Below are positions 20,201 to 27,274 of a stretch of 64,000 nt of DNA, piece by piece. A program made the translations under genes and the position numbers. Source of the DNA: Denitrificimonas caeni DSM 24390 (GTDB lineage Bacteria > Pseudomonadota > Gammaproteobacteria > Pseudomonadales > Pseudomonadaceae). The notes beneath the pieces are model-generated. The model saw only the letters and a list, made by a program, of their open reading frames with translations. It was not told the origin of the DNA and did not search any database. Each line of letters opens with the position of its first letter. The first letter of the stretch is position 1. Location of the stretch: positions 1 through 64,000 of the forward strand of contig NZ_ATXQ01000006.1 in the NCBI RefSeq assembly GCF_000421765.1, given 5' to 3'.

Positions 20201-20797
20201 ACCTTCCAGCAGGGCTTGCTCTCTACCCTTTTCCCAAGCTTTTCCAGAAATATCTTGATAAGCCTGTTTGAAGCTTGAATAAAGATTACGACTGTCTAAA
20301 TCGCGTTCAAACTGTGCAACATGACCATGCTTACCGTAGTAACCACACATTTCGTCAAACACTTTAGCAAACACTGCCAGCAACGCATCGAGCTCTTTTT
20401 TGCTGATGATGTCAGCTTTTTGATCGATGTTAAACAAAATGCTTTGTGATGGAATCGAGACCGCTTTTTTCAATGCTCCGGCTAGTAGAGCATCGTCTTC
20501 ACACTTAGGTAAAAACAGATCAAGCGCTCGAGCATCATCAACCTGACGGTTTTCCAGAACCAAAGCGAGCATTTTCAAAAGGTGTGATTTACCAGATCCG
20601 AAAAAACCAGAAATCCATACGCCATTGGCGGACTGGTAATCGTTATAAGCGTCAAGGAAACCCGACAACCGCTTGGAGGTCTCATTGGTAAGAACGTATT
20701 CCTCCAACTCCTGACGTAGGCTGCTTTCATCATCGGCTTTAATTACGCCGTCAATCGTGGTTTCAAGCGGGCGAGTAAATATATTCCTGAGTGACAT
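17243..20797 (-). CDS. brxC: BREX system P-loop protein BrxC
   Basis: A 1,184-residue ATPase with Walker A GFFGSGKS at 64-71 and an acidic FFVDEVGQYI segment near residue 265. It corresponds to BrxC/PglY (DUF6079), thought to bind DNA or ATP in the BREX complex. Near the C-terminus is a short proline/glutamate repeat (PPEPPEPP), probably a linker. The ATG at 20797 has a very good AGGAGGG site, the strongest in the operon, and lies 14 bp after the brxB stop. Confidence 0.95.
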   Translation of the reverse strand: MSLRNIFTRPLETTIDGVIKADDESSLRQELEEYVLTNETSKRLSGFLDAYNDYQSANGVWISGFFGSGKSHLLKMLALVLENRQVDDARALDLFLPKCEDDALLAGALKKAVSIPSQSILFNIDQKADIISKKELDALLAVFAKVFDEMCGYYGKHGHVAQFERDLDSRNLYSSFKQAYQDISGKAWEKGREQALLEGNNIAKAYSKVTGEDDAIGKNILSQYRDQYTLSIEDFANQVKRYIDQQKQILGTNEFRLNFFVDEVGQYIADNTKLMTNLQTVAESLATKCNGEAWIMVTAQEEMSSVIGEMTKQQGDDFTKIQARFANRLKLTSADVAEVIQKRLLTKTEDASGQLALLYDKQCNNFKTLFDFSDGSHSYRNFQHQDHFVNCYPFVPYQFDLFQASIQGLSLHNAFEGRHSSVGERSMLGVFHQVMKTIAEHKLGDLATFDLMFEGIRAALKAQIQKAIFSAERNLDSEFAISLLKALFLVKYVKEFKPTVHNLCVLMLPSFEQPISKLKNQVEEALGLLEQQTYIQRNGELYEYLTDEEKDIEQEIKNTEVDNTDLTSELERLVFDSIINQRKIRYDSKDTNLDYPFSRKIDDKLQGREYELSINIITAFHEHADNINMLRNYSVYNTDELLVILPADARLMMDLMMYKRTEKYIRQNMTQGKDDVAQRVLTSKGEQNRTRYADLLLRLQLLVGKADLMIAGGEVEVTASDAKSRVIRAFQELIGKVYSNLPMLRGITYSESGISACLDTSDGLFGGDATNLTEVEHELLAHIKGNQQTGVRTTIKNLVERFERKPYGWYLAAIQCNVAKLCARGKLEVRSDSNLLEGDQLERALRNTASFANIILEPQVEFSQSQLRNLKEFYEDFFDSPPTANEAKALGHETIGRIKDMMQELEVLQAQKNSYPFLTALQPVIEQLKELSKKTYSWYLTDLSKNEDALYDSKEKLIEPIRKFMSGSQRQIFDDARQFVLSEEPNFTYLDSDEIRQLTHSLQSADSYKGNTIQQMKIRLDTLKAALADALSQVRLDALKALAQMQERMQSMSEYQGLPEERQAELNQPFSILVDHINSQRLIPVVNDRLRKFQDDNYQKILAKMVDMATPKQIKPDKDYPDDEPPEPPEPPKIQEPAPVLMRSVRVNAYNKAWLATDSDLDEYLNALRAELAEHIGQGKKVMI

Positions 20798-20811
20798 ATG
20801 GATCCCTCCTA

Positions 20812-21423
20812 TTATGGTTCACGGTGGTAAATGTTGTAGGCACGATAGTATTTGTCATCATGCAGCTTGCCAAACAAATCCAGCGAGGTGCCGGTTGCGG
20901 CTGAGTGACTGTAGGTACCAGGGAAAAACATGAGTGTGGGCCAGTCTTTGGCCGCACGCTGCAAATTATTAAGTACGTTGTGCGAGCGAATATAAGGAAA
21001 AACCTCGCCAATGCCGGTCAGGAACATCACATCAAATGGCTGTTGGGTTATTTTCACTGATATGGCGGGAATCAGGTTGTCTTCTGGGTCAAACACACCC
21101 TGGAGCAGCTCCTTAAATTCAGCTTTGTTAACAGTTGGCTCTATTTCAAGCACCTGCTCCCAAATCTCACGCTCTTTGAGCAACTCGATGCACAGGTCAT
21201 ACAGATTAATCTCCAGCACCTGTACACCCTGCTGGCTTAGTGAGTTGATCAGCTGTCGCTGTAAACGCTCCATTTCAACTGTTTCAGATGGTGCATAAGG
21301 GCAAATGAAAAACGGAACTTCGCTGTTCAAGCCTTCCATGTTTAAAAATCGCGGACTGCTAATCACCGCCAAAAGATGCGCAAATCTTTGATTGATCGGC
21401 AGCGTACTTACATCACGGCTCAT
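20812..21423 (-). CDS. brxB: BREX protein BrxB (DUF1788)
   Basis: A 203-residue protein with the DUF1788 pattern: an N-terminal RFAHLLAVISSPRFLNM segment and a C-terminal MFFPGTYSH segment. BrxB is a small core component of type I BREX without a known enzymatic role. Its ATG overlaps the brxA stop in an ATGA arrangement (21420-21423), so the two are translationally coupled. Confidence 0.93.
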   Translation of the reverse strand: MSRDVSTLPINQRFAHLLAVISSPRFLNMEGLNSEVPFFICPYAPSETVEMERLQRQLINSLSQQGVQVLEINLYDLCIELLKEREIWEQVLEIEPTVNKAEFKELLQGVFDPEDNLIPAISVKITQQPFDVMFLTGIGEVFPYIRSHNVLNNLQRAAKDWPTLMFFPGTYSHSAATGTSLDLFGKLHDDKYYRAYNIYHREP

Positions 21424-22037
21424 AATGCCTGTCTCATCAGATAGGATTCAAAAATAGGAAAAAATTGCAACTGTGCAGGATTACCCCTGACTATCAACTT
21501 GATAAGCTTACTGCTTGGAAATGCAGGGATTATGGTGCTATTTGATGCCAATAAGCCAGCGTCGCGCAACATTTTAAATAATACCTGCCTAAGCTTGTTC
21601 TGCGTAAGCTTACTCAAGACATCGAGTTCATCATGCCACTGAGCTTTACGATTAAAAAATGTCTCGTAATCCTCATATTGCAAATCACCTTTGAGGCTGA
21701 TAAAGCGCTCATGCAGCACTTCTATAGCAAAGTCACCAATAAAGCTGTAATGGCGGCAAACAGCAAGCCATAGTGTATAGCCCTGGTCTTGACGGTCACT
21801 GGCGATCAAAAACTCAAGTTCTTCAGCTGATAAATGCTTAAGCCTTGCGATAATCTCACGACAGATTCGCTTTAAAGTTTGCTGCGTTCGACTTTGCAGT
21901 AAATTACTTTCGAGCGCCTGAGCAGATACTTCCTTCCAGCAACCTGTTTCCACATACAACTCAGCCAGCCGCACCGACTCCAGATGCAATAGACTGCCTG
22001 TTGTGAAAGACATACGGTATTTTTTATGGTCGTTCAT
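21420..22037 (-). CDS. brxA: BREX protein BrxA (DUF1819)
   Basis: The 205-residue product matches BrxA: the start region YRMSFTTGSLLHLESVRLAELY is typical, and the family is a small, mostly helical DNA-binding protein. It is the first gene of the six-gene operon. No purine-rich ribosome site precedes the ATG at 22037 (the upstream bases read AAACCACCT), so initiation may be weak or the start may be a few codons away. About 200 bp separates it from the preceding TraI-like gene on the same strand, leaving room for its own promoter. Confidence 0.92.
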   Translation of the reverse strand: MNDHKKYRMSFTTGSLLHLESVRLAELYVETGCWKEVSAQALESNLLQSRTQQTLKRICREIIARLKHLSAEELEFLIASDRQDQGYTLWLAVCRHYSFIGDFAIEVLHERFISLKGDLQYEDYETFFNRKAQWHDELDVLSKLTQNKLRQVLFKMLRDAGLLASNSTIIPAFPSSKLIKLIVRGNPAQLQFFPIFESYLMRQAL

Positions 22038-22113
22038 AGGTGGTTTGATTGCGTTTATTGGAAGTGGCTCGGATGGCTGCTAATGGCCTGCCAGGGAAGA
22101 GGTATTTAATTTA

Positions 22114-22133
22114 ATATGCCTAAAAAGGTATAT
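22114..22133. promoter_or_regulatory. imperfect inverted repeat upstream of brxA
   Basis: ATATGCC and GGTATAT, seven-base arms with one mismatch, flank TAAAAA about 77 bp before the brxA start. In BREX loci that have one, the BrxR regulator binds inverted repeats upstream of the operon. No brxR is present here, so this is only a weak operator or promoter-region candidate. Confidence 0.25.
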
Positions 22134-22179
22134 AGGCTCAATACTTTAAAGAGGCAGCATTCTAACTGGTAGATGCTTA

Positions 22180-22217
22180 AAAAGCTAAAGCTAGCTTGTC
22201 GCTTGCGGCAAGCTAGC
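22180..22217 (-). terminator. hairpin after the TraI_2-domain gene
   Basis: On the minus strand, 20 bp after the stop at 22237, GCTAGCTTG and CAAGCTAGC form a perfect 9-bp stem with a 10-base loop, followed by TTTAGCTTTTT. This looks like a rho-independent terminator separating the TraI-like gene from the BREX operon. Confidence 0.6.
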
Positions 22218-22236
22218 ATGGTTTATCTCTTATTCG

Positions 22237-23415
22237 TTATGCGTTAATTTCCACTTTTACAGGTTTAGGCATGTCTACTGAAAACATGCTCTGTGCAACT
22301 CCACTGAGACGGACTACTTTGCGCTTCACTGTGACCTGCTCGCCATCAACTTCGAGTTGTAAATTGATATTCCAGTAATCCACAAGTTTACCGCACGGCT
22401 TCTGCCGCGGTATCAGCTTGTCCATATCTGCTAAAGCTTGACGCACCTGCCCGGAAGATCGCAGTTGCTGTGAATATTGAGCGGGGAAACCCCCTTCTTT
22501 GCTCAACTGCGAAATCTTGTATAAATCCAACATAACTCCAAGTTCACTGGTGATGAAAACAACTGAATCTGGCAAATTTACGGTCAAAATATCTGATCGC
22601 ACAAGCGACTCTATAATGAATAGGTACTGAAACCATGCTGGGGGCATACTCCCTCGAGAGAGAGCGGCGTCACAGGAAGCTGCTATGCTGCAGATTACAC
22701 TGCTCAAATTTGCTTGGTTCAGGATTTTTTGTAACTTATTTCGACTCTTTAAACCCTGCACATCCAGTGCGATACAAAACGCCTCCCAGACCGGTGCTAA
22801 AAAACTTTGCAACTCTGGGCTAATTATTGCTTTAGCCAGCAGTAAAGATAGGGCTAGCTGTTTGTGCGTCACAGGCCTCCCTACTCTCCAGCACAGATGG
22901 TAGTTTTGGGTTGCGCTATCACTTAGCCAGTCAGCAAGAGGCACTTCCCAACCCCACAACTGGCCATCGCAGCTGCGTTGAACCCACAGATTCTCATATG
23001 GCACGCCGATATCGCTCAATAGTCCTGCTAGCATAGCTGCAACTTGCCAATGGTTTTCAAGATCATCATCCCAAGTTTCAGTTTTTGCCCTTATCAGCGC
23101 TCGATATGCCGAGTCAAGACTATGTGTCAATAGACCCATGCCCTCCGAATGGTGATGTGATTCTGTAGCCGGAAGCAGGTGCATGTGACGCACAACTGTT
23201 TTGATAATTGGCATAATCTGCTGATCAAAGTCGGGGGCTTGCTGCGGATACATACCTCGTATCAAGATGATTTTTTTCTTGATAGGCTTGTGTTGAAAAA
23301 TCAACTCAGCAGGAAATGCTGGAATACCCTCAGGTAAGCCTGCTGCTAGCAGGTAGGGATGCCCGCGATAGTAAAACTGGTCATTTTTGATTCTGAAAAT
23401 CGATTTTTTGAACAT
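22237..23415 (-). CDS. stand-alone TraI_2-type HD domain protein, degenerate metal site
   Basis: A 392-residue protein matching the TraI_2 domain of MOBH relaxases of integrative conjugative elements: LLPATESHHHSE (80-91) followed by GLLTHSL (94-100) is the family signature. In active HD proteins a second HD-G-K pattern follows; here the corresponding place reads LLSDIGVP (132-139), with Ser in place of His and Val in place of Lys, so metal binding may be impaired. The C-terminal part resembles the DNA-binding end of TraI_2 proteins. No other conjugation gene is nearby, which suggests cargo or a mobilisation remnant. The gene sits between AbiE and BREX. Confidence 0.7.
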   Translation of the reverse strand: MFKKSIFRIKNDQFYYRGHPYLLAAGLPEGIPAFPAELIFQHKPIKKKIILIRGMYPQQAPDFDQQIMPIIKTVVRHMHLLPATESHHHSEGMGLLTHSLDSAYRALIRAKTETWDDDLENHWQVAAMLAGLLSDIGVPYENLWVQRSCDGQLWGWEVPLADWLSDSATQNYHLCWRVGRPVTHKQLALSLLLAKAIISPELQSFLAPVWEAFCIALDVQGLKSRNKLQKILNQANLSSVICSIAASCDAALSRGSMPPAWFQYLFIIESLVRSDILTVNLPDSVVFITSELGVMLDLYKISQLSKEGGFPAQYSQQLRSSGQVRQALADMDKLIPRQKPCGKLVDYWNINLQLEVDGEQVTVKRKVVRLSGVAQSMFSVDMPKPVKVEINA

Positions 23416-23417
23416 TT

Positions 23418-23449
23418 TCTACATCCTCAACTAAATTTGAGGATGTAGA
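23418..23449 (-). promoter_or_regulatory. perfect 13-bp inverted repeat over the ribosome site of the TraI_2-type gene
   Basis: TCTACATCCTCAA and TTGAGGATGTAGA are perfect complements separated by 6 bases, ending 2 bp before the ATG at 23415. On the coding strand the 3' arm contains GAGGA, the only Shine-Dalgarno candidate, so the hairpin would hide it in the mRNA. It could equally be a DNA operator at the transcription start. Confidence 0.7.
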
Positions 23450-23517
23450 TTCGCTCATGCTTGGCATATTACAGGCATCGTTAAGTTACATAAAAAGGCA
23501 AATAGCTCACCAAGAGT

Positions 23518-23550
23518 CGCATAGAAGTCGCATAGAGTTATTTCTATGCG
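23518..23550. repeat. inverted repeat downstream of the AbiEii gene
   Basis: CGCATAGAA at 23518-23526 is complementary to TTCTATGCG at 23542-23550, with an extra GTCGCATAGA copy between them. It lies 95 bp after the AbiEii stop in the 229-bp gap before the TraI-like gene. No T tract follows, so it is only a weak terminator candidate. Confidence 0.35.
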
Positions 23551-23644
23551 CAGATCAATGCTTATCCTCATTAGAATACTCATAGCGTGTCCAGCGTCAG
23601 TAAATACTCTAGATTTGCACTTTCAAAGCCATATGCACGCACCA

Positions 23645-24559
23645 CTACAGGCCTAACACTCTCCTTAACGCTTGCTGTGACGCTTCGCGTTTTTCTTTGG
23701 GCATCTTAGCTATATTGATTAGCTTCCAGTTTACAGCAGGCAAATGCTGGATATGTCCAATAGGTGAGTTTTCCCATTGCGATTCACCACCATAAACACT
23801 AACGATCAGCTCTTTCTCGCTATCTGTGAGTCCGTTTAAGATTAAGCGGTGTGCTGTAACTGCGGCTTGTTCTAACTCTTGAATCGTGACACTTCGTCTG
23901 GTCATGCCAGAAAACTCACCTAGATATTGGTTTTGAATATCTTTCCATCTTGGGGCTAGTAATTCTTCCAAGGGCCGTGGGTGGCTAAACAAGTACGCAA
24001 GAAAAGCCTGCCGAACCTGTTCAGTAATCCCTTCATTTTCAAGTAGTAACAGGACATCAAAAAAGTCACGGGGATGCTGCCGATCAAACGCGGCGCACAG
24101 CTTCCCTGCGTATAAATCGGCAAGAGAAACAACCTGTATTTCAGCAAAACCGAACTCATCTTCAACAGACTCACAAACACTTAACGTTTGTACAGGGAAC
24201 ACAGTGCCGCGCAAAACAGGTGACAGCTCTATTTGAATAGAAACACCGCTTTGCTGCACCGTTAGCCTTAATGCGTCAGCTTTGTCTTGATAGCTTTTAG
24301 TTACCCGCGCTCCTGCAAGGCTTTGCGATAGGTTTAAACTGATTCTATCCAGCGCTTGCTTAATACTTTCAAGCGCTTGCTGCCTGGTTGTACTGGGCAA
24401 GAAAACCAAATCGATGTCTACAGATAGGCGTGGAAAATCACGTACAAATAAATTGATTGCCGTACCACCTTTAAGGGCAAAGCAAGGCTCTTGAGCGACG
24501 AACGGAAGCACACGAAGCAACAGTTGCACTTGCGCATAAAACAAACTATTTCTATCCAC
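23645..24559 (-). CDS. abiEii: AbiEii/AbiGii-family nucleotidyltransferase toxin (type IV toxin-antitoxin)
   Basis: A 304-residue nucleotidyltransferase with the family motif KGGT at 30-33 and the acidic pair SVDID at 46-50. AbiEii toxins are NTP transferases of the DNA polymerase beta fold that stop growth, and the pair can act as an abortive-infection system. The ATG at 24559 overlaps the end of the antitoxin gene by 8 bp, the standard AbiEi-AbiEii order, implying coupled translation. Both key motifs are intact, so it is probably functional. Confidence 0.9.
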   Translation of the reverse strand: MDRNSLFYAQVQLLLRVLPFVAQEPCFALKGGTAINLFVRDFPRLSVDIDLVFLPSTTRQQALESIKQALDRISLNLSQSLAGARVTKSYQDKADALRLTVQQSGVSIQIELSPVLRGTVFPVQTLSVCESVEDEFGFAEIQVVSLADLYAGKLCAAFDRQHPRDFFDVLLLLENEGITEQVRQAFLAYLFSHPRPLEELLAPRWKDIQNQYLGEFSGMTRRSVTIQELEQAAVTAHRLILNGLTDSEKELIVSVYGGESQWENSPIGHIQHLPAVNWKLINIAKMPKEKREASQQALRRVLGL

Positions 24560-25310
24560 TAAAAGCCTCTGGTACAGTTATTTGATACGCTTTATTAAAA
24601 CTTCCACCTTTTATGACTGAGCGTTTTCCTGCACCCAGATCATAGCTTTCGGGTTCGAGTTTATTCCGCCAAGCATGCTGATAACGGTCAGCAAAGAAGA
24701 AAAACAACCGCTTAGCCAGTACATGCTTGCAGGCATGCAATAGTACATCCAGTCGTCGTGGTGACAGATTGACCAAGCTTTGCATGATATTGTCTGCTTG
24801 CTCAAAACTGATCACGCTCGGCACCTTAGTTAATAGCTCTAGGTAGGCTTGCTCTGGCGAGGCCAGCAGCCAGCAGCCCTGATGCAGCGGCACTGGTTTT
24901 AAGCTATTGGCGGCAAGCAGTTTCTCTGCATCCCATATTTGTACTGTCGTATGCCAGCGAAACTCTAGACTGCAAGAAAGCTTGTTTAGCCAACTCGGTG
25001 CAGGTTGCGACGCATATATATCGATCACGGTTTGCAACTGTATATAATGTGCCAAGCCATGCTGAGCTAAAGCACTAGCACCACCCACATAGACAGGGCA
25101 TTCAAACATACGATAAAGCGAGGCCAACACGCCCTGCCATTCCACAGGCACGCCGGGTCTTGCCACTACGCCACGCGCCAAGCTTTCGAACTTTTTGCTT
25201 TTCAACGCATTGTCGATTTGATAAACCTCAACCCCCTGCGCAAGCAACCACTGCCGGGTTGCCAGCTGACCATAGGGTAAAAGCTCTGTATTTTCAGTGA
25301 GAGGAAGCAT
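24552..25310 (-). CDS. abiEi: AbiEi-family antitoxin (type IV toxin-antitoxin)
   Basis: This 252-residue protein matches AbiEi antitoxins: an N-terminal winged helix-turn-helix (about 10-70, including ARGVVARPG) and a C-terminal antitoxin domain. AbiEi proteins both neutralise AbiEii and repress their own promoter through inverted repeats. Two such repeats lie directly upstream (25331-25384). It is the first gene of the bicistron, with the toxin overlapping by 8 bp. Confidence 0.85.
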   Translation of the reverse strand: MLPLTENTELLPYGQLATRQWLLAQGVEVYQIDNALKSKKFESLARGVVARPGVPVEWQGVLASLYRMFECPVYVGGASALAQHGLAHYIQLQTVIDIYASQPAPSWLNKLSCSLEFRWHTTVQIWDAEKLLAANSLKPVPLHQGCWLLASPEQAYLELLTKVPSVISFEQADNIMQSLVNLSPRRLDVLLHACKHVLAKRLFFFFADRYQHAWRNKLEPESYDLGAGKRSVIKGGSFNKAYQITVPEAFSG

Positions 25311-25330
25311 TAGGTTTACCAGCAGGCTTA

Positions 25331-25384
25331 TTTACGGCATTTATAGCCGTAAAAACCGTATTCTGCAAACCTAATCTTTGCAGA
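25331..25384 (-). promoter_or_regulatory. two 23-bp inverted repeats in the abiEi promoter region, candidate autoregulatory operators
   Basis: The first repeat is TTTACGGC / GCCGTAAA (25331-25338 and 25346-25353). The second is TCTGCAAA / TTTGCAGA (25362-25369 and 25377-25384). Both have perfect 8-base arms and a 7-base spacer, and their centres are 31 bp apart, about three helix turns. The first ends 20 bp before the abiEi start. AbiEi is known to bind two inverted repeats in its own promoter. The arm sequences differ from each other, which weakens the case for a single recognised site. Confidence 0.5.
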
Positions 25385-25531
25385 TCAACTTTAACTGAAT
25401 AGCTGCCCTACTGTATTCATGGGTAAAAACATACGTACACGCCATTTTTACGGAGTTATCACAGGCTAATATAACGATTGGTAGTCATTTTAAAAGAGGC
25501 ACCTGAGGCTCTCGACCCCACTCAAAATTGT

Positions 25532-26407
25532 TTAGCTATTGGCGATATGGCGTGAGGATGGGCTGATTTTTTCAAACACATTCTTAGCCGCTGCCATTCC
25601 GCATAACGCATTCAAAAACGCTTTTTCTTCAGCATAAGCATCCTCAGAAACAATCGTCCACCAGTGACGATTATCACCATCCCAGCGATAGCCTCGTTTC
25701 TTCACCACTTCACGGTCAGCATAGGAAACACCTTTAGCGAGAATCTTAAAGCTGGCTTTCTGTGCATTGGCTAAAAGCTCCGGTAGTGCATTTGGTACGC
25801 TTTCAAATAACTGCACCATGGCCAAACAATCCGTTGCAGCACGGTGGCCATCATAGAAATAACCATTTTTGAGAAGCAGGTATTCGAGCTTGGCGCTTTC
25901 AAAGCCATGTGCACGCCAATCAATATCCTTAACGCTGCACGCCCAAACCTTATTGGCCATTTCAGGGAAGCGAATATCAAAGAAGGCACGATCAAATTGG
26001 GCATTATGCGCGATCAGTACATTGGAGCTGTTAACGATACGCGCGACATGAGCATCATCAATGCGCTTGCCGGCAACCATTTCGTTACTGATACCGGTAA
26101 TACTGGTAATCAGTTCTCTGATTGTCTGCTTAGGACATTCCAACTGACTGGTGATCTCGATGATTTCAGTGATTTTCCCGAGGCTAGGACTGTAAGCCAC
26201 CTGCACCAAGCCGAGCTCAATCACCTCATCGCTACCCGCCGTAAAGCCGGTCGTTTCAAAGTCCAACAAGGCCAAGGCAATTTCATCGCCTACAGTCTCG
26301 TGCAGTTTGATCGGGAAGCGATCCTCGGCAGACAATGGAATCTGTTCTAAGAGACGAAAGCGCAATGGGTTGGCTTGGATTTCAGCAAAACGATTGGTGT
26401 CAAACAT
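25532..26407 (-). CDS. DEDDh 3'-5' exonuclease (DnaQ/exonuclease X-like)
   Basis: From the ATG at 26407 (preceded by TAGGAT) the protein has 291 residues. The exonuclease motifs are D49-F-E51-TTG, HNAQFDRAFF and the final HRAATDC, the DEDDh set for two-metal 3'-5' hydrolysis. A C-terminal segment with GYRWDGDNRHWW looks like the small domain often attached to such exonucleases. An upstream ATG at 26518 would add 37 residues rich in cysteine and hydrophobics and without a ribosome site, so I prefer the shorter form. It lies between AbiE and umuDC and may serve DNA repair or degradation of foreign DNA. Confidence 0.85.
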   Translation of the reverse strand: MFDTNRFAEIQANPLRFRLLEQIPLSAEDRFPIKLHETVGDEIALALLDFETTGFTAGSDEVIELGLVQVAYSPSLGKITEIIEITSQLECPKQTIRELITSITGISNEMVAGKRIDDAHVARIVNSSNVLIAHNAQFDRAFFDIRFPEMANKVWACSVKDIDWRAHGFESAKLEYLLLKNGYFYDGHRAATDCLAMVQLFESVPNALPELLANAQKASFKILAKGVSYADREVVKKRGYRWDGDNRHWWTIVSEDAYAEEKAFLNALCGMAAAKNVFEKISPSSRHIANS

Positions 26408-26549
26408 AAAATATCCTACATTATTTTGTCCCAACACTAGCAACAAATACTGTATAGATCCACAGCCACAAGCAAGCATGCGATATATTCTGTCGCTTGC
26501 TAAAGTGAATGACATCAATCAGATCAATGAAATAGATTGCAGTACTAAC

Positions 26550-27134
26550 TTAGTACCTATTCTCAAATCGATCACTATTCCAGTTATAAAAAGACTGCCC
26601 TCCGCTAGCATCAATACCGCCTCTAAAAATCCAGTCTTCTTCATCATCATCTTCGCTGTAAAAAACCACTTCTCGCTGCTTAGGTACTCTCATTGCGAGG
26701 CGTTTAATAAACGAGAATTGTAAAAATATCGGCACACTCAGATAGCCACAGACAAGACTCGTAAACCCAAGCAACAGTCTCATCAGCGTATCCGTTGGTA
26801 AAGCCGTCATTCCCACGAAGATTAACACTGGAAACACTGCTACCGTCAGCGCAATGAAAGCCACCCCTGAAAACCAGTGCTTTAAAAACAATACCGATAA
26901 AACAATTAAGACACACCCTAGCGCTAACCCTGCAGAAGCAGGCAGTTGTGGAAAATATAGGCGCTGGAGTGGCTCAATAAGGAATACTGCAAATGACTCA
27001 AGAGCCATGAGTCTCAGAGGCAGGCCAATGAGGTAAACCGTCAATAGAAATGGCTTGTCTAGGTCATACAAAAGCCTAGCATTACGCCAGACTTGTAGCG
27101 GTGAGAACGCATTCATTAGGAATCTCAGCATCAT
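26550..27134 (-). CDS. multi-pass membrane protein of unknown function
   Basis: A 194-residue protein with about four hydrophobic segments (roughly 28-50, 65-85, 88-110 and 118-140) and an acidic, cytoplasmic-looking tail with DDDEEDW. I do not recognise the family. It sits between the exonuclease and umuC on the same strand, with a gap of about 140 bp on both sides, so it probably has its own promoter. Confidence 0.6.
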   Translation of the reverse strand: MMLRFLMNAFSPLQVWRNARLLYDLDKPFLLTVYLIGLPLRLMALESFAVFLIEPLQRLYFPQLPASAGLALGCVLIVLSVLFLKHWFSGVAFIALTVAVFPVLIFVGMTALPTDTLMRLLLGFTSLVCGYLSVPIFLQFSFIKRLAMRVPKQREVVFYSEDDDEEDWIFRGGIDASGGQSFYNWNSDRFENRY

Positions 27135-27274
27135 CTAAAACCTCGCTCAGCAAAAAAGTTTTACCTGTGCTACGCCTTAAGCTCAATCAAGCGCACAGCT
27201 GTTAAGTCCTATGATACTCAGATATTTTTTCGCGCAAGTTTAGTAGCTTATAAAGCGCTCTAGAGCGTTGCTTC

